DNA from: JAICTV01 sp034666045
Lineage (GTDB): Bacteria; Planctomycetota; Phycisphaerae; Tepidisphaerales; Tepidisphaeraceae
Direction of reading: 5' to 3'
DNA length: 29,839 nucleotides
Assembly: GCA_034666045.1 (NCBI GenBank)
Contig: JAXDMN010000466.1
Span: forward strand, 1-29,839
The notes below the pieces were generated by a model, which worked only from the letters and a program-made list of their open reading frames with translations, did no database searches and was not told where the DNA came from. The translations under genes and the position numbers were made by a program. Every line of letters starts with the position of its first letter. Position 1 is the first letter of the stretch. Positions 7,935 to 14,673 of this stretch are shown one piece after another.

Positions 7935-8199
7935 GACGCTGAAAACCTCTCAAACAGCGCCGCCAGCGTCTCGCCCGCCGACGCGTTTTCGCTACGCCGC
8001 GCCGATTTACACCGCGGATTGGTGGGAGCTTGCGATTGGTTAACAAAGCGCGCTTCCGCGCCTCTTGTAGTGGCGAACGCTTGCGTCGCAGTCGCGGCGC
8101 CCGCCGTGAGTTGTCAACGTCATCGGCGTTATAGCGAAAGCGCAGTGGTGCGTTCAGGAGAGCCGTGCGGTCATAAAGGGGCGTGACCCCTTTATGACC
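7935..8199. repeat. Tandem long repeat, copy 1
   Basis: About 265 bp, beginning gacgctgaaaacctctcaaa and ending in the hairpin 8169-8199 (arms ggtcataaagggg and its complement, 5-nt loop cgtga). It is nearly identical to copy 2, with a handful of substitutions and one single-base indel. Open frames cross it on the minus strand, but their products are Arg-rich and simply repeat with the DNA, so I regard it as non-coding. Confidence 0.9.
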
Positions 8200-8206
8200 T
8201 CTCCGT

Positions 8207-8470
8207 GACGCTGAAAACCTCTCAAACAGCGCCGCCAGCGTCTCGCCCGCCGACGCGTTTTCGCTACGCCGCGACGATTTACACCGCGGATTGATGGGAG
8301 CTTGCGGTTGGTTAACAAAACGCGCTTGCGCGCCTCTTGTAGTGGCGACGCCTGCGTCGCAGTCGCGGTGCCCGCCGTGAGTTGTCAACGTCATCGACGT
8401 TATAGCGAAAGCGCAGTGGAGCGTTCGGGAGAGCCGTTCGGTCATAAAGGGGCGTGACCCCTTTATGACC
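8207..8470. repeat. Tandem long repeat, copy 2
   Basis: Second copy, separated from the first by 7 nt and ending in the same hairpin at 8440-8470 (13-bp arms, loop cgtga). The hairpin at each 3' boundary suggests a REP/BIME-like or MITE-like unit that duplicated with its palindrome. Confidence 0.9.
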
Positions 8471-8567
8471 GCTTGTCGAGGAACGTGCAGGGGTCCGAGA
8501 CGAGAAGGCGGGGTGAGACACCATCGCCCCGAGGTCTCGCGGATGATCGCGAGGGGGAACGGGGACA

Positions 8568-9092
8568 TCAGGTGGGATTCTTCGGCGGGTCGTCCGGCAG
8601 GTTCTCATCGGACGGGTTATCATCCGGCCGTTCGCGCTTCTGGCGTTCCGCTTCGTTGGCTTGACGCAACGATTGGTCCAGCATCATCGCCTGCTCCAGC
8701 CCCTCGGTCTCGGACGCATTGATGACCTCGCGGACGATCAGCCGCAGCGCCTCTTCCGCCAGCGCCTTCTGCCGGAGGTATTCGGCGACCGCGGGATCGA
8801 TTTTTTCCTGCGGGTCGGCGTCGCGGGCGTCGTCGGCGGCGGCAGACTGGTGGAGCTGAAGCTGAAGGTCCAGCCACGCCAGCACGCTGGGCGGCGGGTC
8901 GTCCTGACGCTCCATCAGCCGCAGGGTGCCGGTGATTTCGTCGAAAACCGTCGAGGGCGGCTTGCCCTGAACCGGCAGGCCGAACATCTGATGGTTGAGG
9001 CGCAGGATGTCCAGCAGGTTCGCGAACATCCAGATCGGGTTCACGTGCTTCCGCTGGCAAACCCGCACGATCACGTCCATGGGATGTTCCAT
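8568..9092 (-). CDS. Hypothetical protein
   Basis: A 174-residue protein I do not recognise. The N-terminal half (MEHPMDVIVRVCQRKHVNPI, then a mostly helical stretch) looks folded; the middle is Ala/Asp-rich and the C-terminal 35 residues are charged and Pro/Asn-rich, probably disordered. No signal peptide or membrane segment. There is no Shine-Dalgarno, but a TAAAAT hexamer lies 6 nt before the ATG, which suggests a leaderless transcript; an internal ATG at 9080 is the alternative start. It stands alone, downstream of nothing on its strand that is close. Codon use (G/C third positions) supports a real gene. Confidence 0.65.
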   Translation of the reverse strand: MEHPMDVIVRVCQRKHVNPIWMFANLLDILRLNHQMFGLPVQGKPPSTVFDEITGTLRLMERQDDPPPSVLAWLDLQLQLHQSAAADDARDADPQEKIDPAVAEYLRQKALAEEALRLIVREVINASETEGLEQAMMLDQSLRQANEAERQKRERPDDNPSDENLPDDPPKNPT

Positions 9093-9098
9093 GCGGCG

Positions 9099-9104
9099 AT
9101 TTTA
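9099..9104 (-). promoter_or_regulatory. Candidate -10 element (TAAAAT) for the 9092 gene
   Basis: TAAAAT on the minus strand ends 6 nt before the ATG at 9092. No Shine-Dalgarno intervenes, so transcription would start at or very near the start codon. Confidence 0.35.
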
Positions 9105-9227
9105 CACCGGCGGCGGGCATTTTAGTGCGGACGCAGATAAGACGACGCAGTTCGGTTGATACTTCGGGCGGAATCGAATCGCGTCTGCTATCCGCGCCCC
9201 GTTCAACCCGTGCGGAACGGTCAGCGG

Positions 9228-9614
9228 CTAGATGAACGGCCCTTCGTAGAAGAACTCCTCGCGCGTGATTGTGTCGTTCTTGACGGTGTAGAGTCCAACT
9301 TCTTCGTGCGTCTGGCTCTCGCCGCTCCCCTTGCCGGTTTTAGGGGTGAAGGTGATGGAGGTGTAGACGGTGAACTTTCCGGAACTCGCGTTGGCGTCGC
9401 CGCAGAAGAACGGGCCGCGGAGGTCCTGGCCGGTGATGGCGTTGTTGCCCTGAAAGACCTCGGACTTGCGGATGACCGCCTCCTTGCCGGCGGTTTCCTT
9501 GCCGTCGCCTTCGACGGAGACCATGTCGGGTGAGTACATCGTGCGCATGACCTCGAAATGTTTCCCCTGCTTGCACAGCTCCATGAATTTCCCGGCGACG
9601 GTTTCGATGCTCAT
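9228..9614 (-). CDS. SnoaL/NTF2-like domain protein
   Basis: A 128-residue protein with the small cone-shaped fold of the NTF2/SnoaL-like family: an N-terminal helix (SIETVAGKFMELCKQGKHFE), then MYSPDMVSVEG, and a curved sheet ending in EEVGLYTVKNDTITREEFFY. Such proteins bind or isomerise small hydrophobic molecules, or are of unknown role. The start at 9614 has AAAGGAGA at ideal spacing; a longer frame to 9650 begins before that site and is rejected. It follows the alpha/beta hydrolase by 47 nt, and both genes share almost the same ribosome-site sequence (cgaaaggagat), so they probably form a two-gene operon. Both may act on the same small molecule; no substrate can be named. Confidence 0.82.
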   Translation of the reverse strand: MSIETVAGKFMELCKQGKHFEVMRTMYSPDMVSVEGDGKETAGKEAVIRKSEVFQGNNAITGQDLRGPFFCGDANASSGKFTVYTSITFTPKTGKGSGESQTHEEVGLYTVKNDTITREEFFYEGPFI

Positions 9615-9661
9615 GACGATCTCCTTTCGTGAATGGGTTTCTCGTTGCACACGTCATTTCA

Positions 9662-10384
9662 CTAAGCGGAGGACCCCGCCGATTTCACTTCGCTCGCCGC
9701 CCGCTTGATCAGCGCGGCGACGGGTTCGGGCTGAGAGACGTAGATGGCATGGCTGCCCGCGGCCTCGACGACTTTTGAACCGGCGCGCTTCGACATGAAA
9801 CGCTGGGCCGGCGGCGGAATCATCTTGTCGTCGGTCGCGACCAGGTACCAACTGGGCTTGTTCTTCCAGGCCGGTTCCGTGATTTTTCCGCTCAGTGCTT
9901 CCACGCCCCACGGCACTTGCGAATCGGCCATGAACGCGGCCTGGTCCGGCTCGACATCGGCCGCGAACGACGCGGGAAACTTCGCCCTGTCGAGAAGCAG
10001 AAATCCATCCTGCGGCGGCAGGATCGGCGGCACCGGCGCGCCGGGCGGCGGGTCTTTGATCAGCGAGGCAACCGACTCGCCCTTGTCCGGCGCAAAGGCC
10101 GCGATGTAGACGAGCCCCGCAACCTTGGGATCGGTCCCGGCCTCGGTAATAACTACGCCGCCGTAGGAATGCCCGACAAGAATCACCGGACCTTTTTGAG
10201 CCGCGATGACGCGCCGGGTTGCCGCCACATCACCGGCCAGCGACACGGTCGGATTCTGCACGACGCCGACCGCGTAGCCGTCTTTGCGCAAAATCTGGTA
10301 GACGCGCTCCCAGCCCGAGCCGTCGACGAAGCCGCCATGGACGAGAACGACGGACATCGTTTTTGGATCGGGTGCTGAAGGCAT
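9662..10384 (-). CDS. Alpha/beta hydrolase (esterase/salicylate-esterase-like)
   Basis: A 240-residue cytosolic hydrolase of the alpha/beta fold. The oxyanion strand reads VVLVHGGFVDGSGW (12-25), the nucleophile elbow is GHSYGG with S73, and the acid and base are probably D185 (or D186) in LVATDDKMIPP and H212 in AAGSHAIYVSQP. The form FVDGSGW and the short cap resemble small esterase-like or methylesterase-like members, often annotated as alpha/beta hydrolase with unknown substrate. The start at 10384 follows a strong AAAGGAGA site; the open frame reaches 10522 but the extra 46 residues look like translated leader. It heads a small operon with the SnoaL-like gene. Confidence 0.88.
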   Translation of the reverse strand: MPSAPDPKTMSVVLVHGGFVDGSGWERVYQILRKDGYAVGVVQNPTVSLAGDVAATRRVIAAQKGPVILVGHSYGGVVITEAGTDPKVAGLVYIAAFAPDKGESVASLIKDPPPGAPVPPILPPQDGFLLLDRAKFPASFAADVEPDQAAFMADSQVPWGVEALSGKITEPAWKNKPSWYLVATDDKMIPPPAQRFMSKRAGSKVVEAAGSHAIYVSQPEPVAALIKRAASEVKSAGSSA

Positions 10385-10861
10385 TGGAATCTCCTTTCGC
10401 GGTGGAAGAGCATTCCACGCTTCGGCGTTTTGATTGAGCGAAGCGATTTGCTGCGAGTTCGCTGTCGCGCGTGCGGGATGACGGATCCCATCGGTGGGAA
10501 TATTTCGCATGCGCGACAACAAAAGTCATGAAAATTTTTCGCCATATGTCGTAGGGCTTTTCCGCGAGCTGAAAGGACCGTCGCGGAACATCGCGGCAAA
10601 GACGCCGCGACCGCCGCCGAAGTTGTCGGGGAACGCCGCGGACGGGGCGGGAAAAATCAAAACTCAAGTTCCAAGCTCCAAATAAAACTCAAAACCCAAA
10701 ACTCAAAATTCAATGCTCCGCGCTCAACCACCGCTTGGTTGAGATTTGAGATTTTGCCTGCTTTGAAGCTTGTTTGGAGCTTGGAGCTTGAGGTTTTCCC
10801 GCGCCCCTCCCCTGACGAACGCGCGGGGCAAGCCCCCGCGGTTAAATGTGATTGGGAATCG
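10385..10861. other. Non-coding stretch with a large imperfect inverted repeat
   Basis: About 480 nt with no gene I can support. Near 10385-10520 is the leader of the hydrolase operon. The segment 10652-10799 is an AT-rich inverted repeat, unlike the surrounding GC-rich DNA. Open frames here are short and without ribosome sites. Confidence 0.6.
10652..10799. repeat. Nested AT-rich inverted repeat
   Basis: The left arm (about 10652-10684, containing caagttccaagctccaaat) pairs imperfectly with the right arm (about 10771-10799, containing tttggagcttggagcttgag). An inner hairpin, ctcaacca (10723-10730) with tggttgag (10736-10743), closes it. Its simple caaactc/gagtttg-type composition is unlike nearby genes and typical of dispersed intergenic elements. 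It lies downstream of atpC, so it could also end that transcript. Confidence 0.75.
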
Positions 10862-11305
10862 CTAGCGCGATGTGGCAAGCGAATGCATCGCCCGCGCGCG
10901 GTTCATTCGGCGGGTGCGATCTTCCTGGGCCTTTTCATCGGTGGCGGGGACGACTTGCGCGGTCGCTTCGGCCAGCTCGGCTCGGGCTGTGTCGGCGCTG
11001 ATTTCTTCGGCGGGGACGGCCATCTGGGTGACGACGGTGAGATTGTTGTCCCGCATCTGGGCGATGCCGCCTTCGATGTAGAACATTCGTGATCCGCCGG
11101 CGCCCGCGCCACCTGAGCCGCCCGCGGCGCCGCGGCTGCCGCTGGCGAGATCGAGCTGGAGGGGGCCCTGGCCGAGTTTGACCAGCAGCGGGGCGCGGCC
11201 GGTTAAAATGCCGATCTGGCCGTCGTGCGCGGGGAGGATCGCCTGCGTGACGGTTTCGTCGAGCACCTGCTGCTCGGGGGTGACGATGACGACTTGGAAG
11301 CTCAT
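10862..11305 (-). CDS. atpC: F1Fo ATP synthase epsilon subunit
   Basis: Central-stalk epsilon subunit, which couples rotation and restrains ATP hydrolysis. The N-terminal beta-sandwich is clear: MSFQVVIVTPEQQVLDETVT, LPAHDGQIGILTGRAPLLVKLGQG, then FYIEGGIAQMRDNNLTVVTQ. At 147 residues it is slightly long because of a Gly/Ser/Ala-rich insertion at about 55-73, within the strand hairpin before FYIEGG. The C-terminal helical part (AEEISADTARAELAEATAQ onward) is present. The start at 11305 has TGAGGA 4 nt upstream. In most bacteria atpC directly follows atpD. Here it stands alone, divergent from greA, with no other atp gene in the window, so the operon is split in this organism. Confidence 0.93.
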   Translation of the reverse strand: MSFQVVIVTPEQQVLDETVTQAILPAHDGQIGILTGRAPLLVKLGQGPLQLDLASGSRGAAGGSGGAGAGGSRMFYIEGGIAQMRDNNLTVVTQMAVPAEEISADTARAELAEATAQVVPATDEKAQEDRTRRMNRARAMHSLATSR

Positions 11306-11535
11306 GGATTCCTCAGGTATTCCGCGGATCGCGATGCGGGCGGGCAGTGTAGAAGAGGCGTTCGGCAGCGTCAAATACTCGCCTGCAAAGGGGTGGAAAA
11401 CGTTGCCCCTGCGGATCGAGGGGATATGATTGTGCCCGCGGGTCATGATGACCTGTTTGCACCACCGCGCCGCGCAGCGCGGTGGTTTGTCTTTCGGGAA
11501 TGCACCAATGAGCACGCAGTAGACGGAGTATTGCA

Positions 11536-12006
11536 ATGCAGATTGTCAGTCCCCAGGAAAAGGCCGCCCTCGAAGCGAAGCGCGAGGAGCTTTATAAATC
11601 GCAACTCGACGTGCAGGACCGCATCCGCAAGGCGGCGGCGCTGGGCGATCTGTCGGAAAACGCCGAGTACCACTTCGCCAAGGAAGAGAACCGCAGCATC
11701 CAGCGCGAGCTGGCGACGGTCGAGATGAAACTGCGGAACCTTCAGGTCGTCAACATCGACGATGTGCCGGAAAACGTCGTCTTCCTCGGTCACACGGTGA
11801 AGCTGCTCGATCTCGACGATGAGAGCGAGCAGCTTGTGCGAATCGTCGGCGAAGCGGGCGCGTCGACCGCGAGCGATGACGTCATGTCCGTCTCGGTGAA
11901 CAGCCCGATGGGCGAAGCGCTGATGAAAGCGCGGGTCGGCGACACGGTCAAAGTGAAAGCGCCGCGCGGGACGATGGAGTTCAAGATATTGGAGATCGTG
12001 CAATAG
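11536..12006 (+). CDS. greA: Transcription elongation factor GreA
   Basis: Factor that enters the RNA polymerase secondary channel and stimulates cleavage of backtracked RNA. The N-terminal coiled coil carries the catalytic tip GDLSENAEYHFAKEEN, with D38 and E41 matching the acidic pair of E. coli GreA. The C-terminal FKBP-like domain ends SPMGEALMKARVGDTVKVKAPRGTMEFKIL. The 156-residue length is standard. GGAG lies 8 nt before the ATG. It is divergent from atpC and followed by an inverted repeat and tRNA-Thr. Confidence 0.96.
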   Translation: MQIVSPQEKAALEAKREELYKSQLDVQDRIRKAAALGDLSENAEYHFAKEENRSIQRELATVEMKLRNLQVVNIDDVPENVVFLGHTVKLLDLDDESEQLVRIVGEAGASTASDDVMSVSVNSPMGEALMKARVGDTVKVKAPRGTMEFKILEIVQ

Positions 12007-12013
12007 GGAAAAT

Positions 12014-12119
12014 TCGAAGTACGAAATCCGAAATCCGAAACAGAATGTTCGAAGAGGAAATGTTCAAACATTCGGATTTTGAATTTGTTTCGGATTTCGG
12101 ATTTCGGATTTCGTGCTTG
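12014..12119. repeat. Inverted repeat built from cgaaatc/gatttcg units
   Basis: The left side (about 12016-12050) holds acgaaatccgaaatccgaaa; the right side (about 12081-12119) holds tttcggatttcggatttcgt, so the two halves fold on each other. Each arm is itself a short direct repeat of a 7-8 nt unit. It fills the gap between greA and the tRNA gene and may act as the greA terminator or be a dispersed element. Confidence 0.8.
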
Positions 12120-12126
12120 GCTCGTC

Positions 12127-12199
12127 GCCGCCTTAGCTCAATTGGCAGAGCACCGGTTTTGTAAACCGGCGGTTTCCAGTTCAACTCTGGAAGGCGGCT
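12127..12199 (+). tRNA. tRNA-Thr (anticodon TGT)
   Basis: The cloverleaf can be drawn by hand. The acceptor GCCGCCT (12127-12133) pairs with AGGCGGC (12192-12198), with discriminator T. The D arm is TAGCTCAATTGGCAGAGCA. The anticodon stem CCGGT/ACCGG encloses loop TTTGTAA with anticodon TGT at 12160-12162. The T arm is TCCAG-TTCAACT-CTGGA. The 3' CCA is not encoded. It reads ACA codons (with wobble, other Thr codons). Confidence 0.96.
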
Positions 12200-12209
12200 T
12201 GATGTTTTT

Positions 12210-13109
12210 TTATAGCGCGCGAAGGGGTGGCGGGTTGGGGCGCACGTCTGGGACGAGTTTCTGCGCGTTGCGGAAGTAGATTTTCTCGGCGGCGTCGCGG
12301 GGGAGGTCGAGCGTTTTCAGAAATTGCAGCAGCTCGCCGCCGTAGTAGTCGCGGCCGAAGAGGAGGCGGTCCGAATATTTGATCGCGAAGTCGCGGCCGT
12401 GCGCGGGATCGCGACGAAGGGCCCACATGCCGGAGCCGGCGCTGAGGTCGGCGTAGAGATTTTCGTATTGGTCGAGAAGGCGGCCGACTTCGCCGCCCTG
12501 GATCACCGGGCCTTTTGGATAGGGGGCGGGGTCGGTGGCGGCGTCGCCGCTGATGTAGCGCCAGAATCCGGGGGCGTGGCCGATGAAGGTTGTGTCGGGG
12601 CAAAACTGCAACGCGCGCTCGAGATTGGAAATCGTCCCGCCGAACCAGGATTTTTGCGCGACGCCGGCGAGATCCGGGGCGTCGAGGTGAAGCACAACGG
12701 GACATTTCAGTTCGCCGGCTTTCTTGAAGAGCGCGATGCAGCGCTCGTCGTCGAAGGGCATGCGGAATTTCCATTCGCCGCAGACGCGGACGCGGTGGAT
12801 GTGGTAGGCGGATTCGAAGAGGTTGACGGCGCTGGGGAGCGTCGGATGGGGGCAATATCCGAGGATGAATCTTCCCGGATATCGCGAAGAGGCAAGCACG
12901 AGATCGGACAGTGGCACTCCGGGATGAGAGCCATCCGCGCGGACGTGGATCGGATTCAAAATCCGCGACCACTGCGGCTCTTCCTCCGCCTTGGTGACCT
13001 CCCACGTGAGCAGCCAGGAAAGATCGATCCCGTGCGCGTCCATGTCGGCGACGAGGTCGGCGTCGTTGCGATAATGCCAGAAGACGTGCTGGTGGGAGTC
13101 GATGATCAC
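12210..13109 (-). CDS. Amidohydrolase-2 family metal-dependent hydrolase
   Basis: TIM-barrel hydrolase or decarboxylase-like protein of the amidohydrolase-related (Amidohydro_2) family, 299 residues. Metal-site residues are visible: H6 and H8 in DSHQHVFWHY, H141 in VVLHLDAPD, H178 in FIGHAPGFW and D254 in LLFGRDYYGG. Substrates in the family vary (lactones, aromatic acids, sugars' derivatives), and nothing nearby settles this one. The start is GTG at 13109, 13 nt after the stop of the LigD-polymerase-like gene, so the two are probably co-transcribed although unrelated in function. No Shine-Dalgarno is evident. It ends 11 nt from the convergent tRNA gene. Confidence 0.85.
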   Translation of the reverse strand: MIIDSHQHVFWHYRNDADLVADMDAHGIDLSWLLTWEVTKAEEEPQWSRILNPIHVRADGSHPGVPLSDLVLASSRYPGRFILGYCPHPTLPSAVNLFESAYHIHRVRVCGEWKFRMPFDDERCIALFKKAGELKCPVVLHLDAPDLAGVAQKSWFGGTISNLERALQFCPDTTFIGHAPGFWRYISGDAATDPAPYPKGPVIQGGEVGRLLDQYENLYADLSAGSGMWALRRDPAHGRDFAIKYSDRLLFGRDYYGGELLQFLKTLDLPRDAAEKIYFRNAQKLVPDVRPNPPPLRAL

Positions 13110-13122
13110 GCGGGGGGACAGT

Positions 13123-14022
13123 CTAAACGATTGGCAGCTTCTGTTTCACCTTCAGCACCGGGGCAAACAAATCGCCGAGCCGCTCGACGCGCTCGAGAAC
13201 GTCGTCCGAGACGAACGTGATCATCGACGCATCGCGGCGTTTCGCGGCGGATTCAACTTCATCCCACGTCACCGGCGTCGAAACCGTCGGGCGATCTTTC
13301 GCCCGGAGCGAATAGACGGAAACCGTCGTCTTCGTCTCATCGTTCTGGCTCCAATCGACGAAAATCTTCCCCGGGCGCAGGCTTTTGGTCATCGTCGAGG
13401 TGATGTGTTTCGGGTTCTCGCGTTCGAAGATCATCGCGATCGCGCGGGCGAATTCTTTGGTGTCGGCGAAGGTGACGCCCGGCGTATTGAGCGGGACGTA
13501 GACATGCAGGCCCTTGCCGCCGGAGGTTTTCGCGAAAGCTTGCAGGTCGAGGCGCGCCAGGACGTCGCGAAACTTCAGGCCGAACCGGCAGCAGTCGATC
13601 AGCGTCGCGGGCTCGCCCGGGTCGAGATCGAAAACCATCTCGGTCGGCCGATTCCAGTGCGGCGCTTTCGCCAGCGGGACGTGCAGCTCGATGGCGGCGA
13701 GGTTCGCGACCCAGATCAGGTCCGCCTCGTCGTTGATCAGGCAGTAGTCGATGTCGCCCGCGCGAATTCGCCGCGGCACGGACGCAGTCTTCACCCACGC
13801 CGGGCGATAGGGGGGGCACTGCTTCTCAAAAAAATGTTCCTTGTCGGTGCCGCTGGGGTAGCGCTTGAGCGTGATGCCGCGTCCCTTGAGGTGCGGGAGC
13901 AGCACCGGCGCGATGCGGTGGTAGTAGTCGATGATCTGCGCTTTGGTGAAGCCGGACGGGTAGAGCACCTTGTCGAGGTTGGAGAGGTCGACGCTCTTTT
14001 TTCCGATCTTCACCGCGGGCAT
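13123..14022 (-). CDS. Stand-alone LigD-type polymerase/primase domain (NHEJ PolDom)
   Basis: Archaeo-eukaryotic primase superfamily protein equal to the polymerase domain of bacterial LigD, which fills gaps with a preference for ribonucleotides during end joining. Visible motifs are VDLSNLDKVLYPSGFTK (11-27), metal-binding FDLDPGE with D132 and D134, SGGKGLHVYVPL (167-178), and FVDWSQN with the third acidic residue D223. The C-terminus (RLGDLFAPVLKVKQKLPIV) ends as PolDom proteins do. At 299 residues it has no ligase or phosphoesterase domain, and neither ku nor a ligase is in the window. The ATG at 14022 is preferred over an adjacent TTG. Confidence 0.92.
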   Translation of the reverse strand: MPAVKIGKKSVDLSNLDKVLYPSGFTKAQIIDYYHRIAPVLLPHLKGRGITLKRYPSGTDKEHFFEKQCPPYRPAWVKTASVPRRIRAGDIDYCLINDEADLIWVANLAAIELHVPLAKAPHWNRPTEMVFDLDPGEPATLIDCCRFGLKFRDVLARLDLQAFAKTSGGKGLHVYVPLNTPGVTFADTKEFARAIAMIFERENPKHITSTMTKSLRPGKIFVDWSQNDETKTTVSVYSLRAKDRPTVSTPVTWDEVESAAKRRDASMITFVSDDVLERVERLGDLFAPVLKVKQKLPIV

Positions 14023-14086
14023 CAAGGGAAGTGGGATGCAAGCGGCGCGCCTGCGCCGGCGGGGGGAGCGTCCAGGTCTCCGGGCG

Positions 14087-14557
14087 TCAGATCAGCAGCG
14101 ACAACCCGATGCCGGTCGCGCCGATGGCGATGACGACCCAGCGTGTGCGGCGGCTGGCGCCGCGGCGGCGCGTCTGGATCGCGTTGACGAACTGGCCCAT
14201 CTGCGAGCGGTCCATGACGCTGCTCAGCTCGAGGCCGACGAGATAGGTGCCGTCTTCGAGCTGCTTGCAGCGGGCGACGGTGAGCAGCACGACGAGTTCC
14301 TCGGCGCCCGGGCGCGGGACCTTGATGAGGTACTCGCTGCCGAGATCGAGCGGCGCGTTGTGAATCAGTCCGACGCCGGTCGGCGAAAAGTCTTCGATGC
14401 GGACGGTGAAGGGGACGCCCTGCTGGTTGTTGTGCCAGGCGCAGATCTTCGCGTCGACGCGATACTTGACGCGCAGGTCGCGTCGGCGATCGGCCGGGAC
14501 GTACGCTTCGTCGAACGCGATGCGGATTTCGGATTTCTGGTCGTAGGTCAGCGGCAT
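14087..14557 (-). CDS. PilZ-domain protein with C-terminal membrane anchor
   Basis: A 156-residue protein with a PilZ fold, the usual receptor for cyclic di-GMP. Both binding motifs are present: RxxxR as RRDLR (25-29) and DxSxxG as DFSPTG (56-61). A barrel with LVVLLTVARCKQLEDGTYLVGLEL follows. The last 17 residues (WVVIAIGATGIGLSLLI, 140-156), after a basic stretch RRRGASRRTR, form one membrane segment, so the domain is probably tethered to the cytoplasmic face of the inner membrane as a tail-anchored protein. The start at 14557 has GGGAAG 7-8 nt upstream; a frame to 14590 would add 11 residues. Neighbours do not reveal its target. Confidence 0.85.
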   Translation of the reverse strand: MPLTYDQKSEIRIAFDEAYVPADRRRDLRVKYRVDAKICAWHNNQQGVPFTVRIEDFSPTGVGLIHNAPLDLGSEYLIKVPRPGAEELVVLLTVARCKQLEDGTYLVGLELSSVMDRSQMGQFVNAIQTRRRGASRRTRWVVIAIGATGIGLSLLI

Positions 14558-14673
14558 CGAAAATCTTCCCGTTTCCTGCCGTGCCGGCAAATTGCTGCAC
14601 AGCCTTATTCATTTCGGCGCGATATGTGGTGGACTGAACCCAGAGTGAAAAAGCCTTACATTCGGCGCATCCG

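Noticed and set aside
7935..8470. CRISPR array
   Set aside because: Only two long repeats with a 7-nt gap; no short regularly spaced repeats and no cas genes.
7891..8568. A 225-codon minus-strand open frame through the tandem repeats
   Set aside because: Its product is Arg-rich, repeats with the DNA and has no ribosome site or recognisable domain; the frame is a by-product of GC-rich repeats.
12127..12199. tRNA as an integration site (attB) for a genomic island
   Set aside because: No integrase and no direct repeat of the tRNA 3' end were found in the window.
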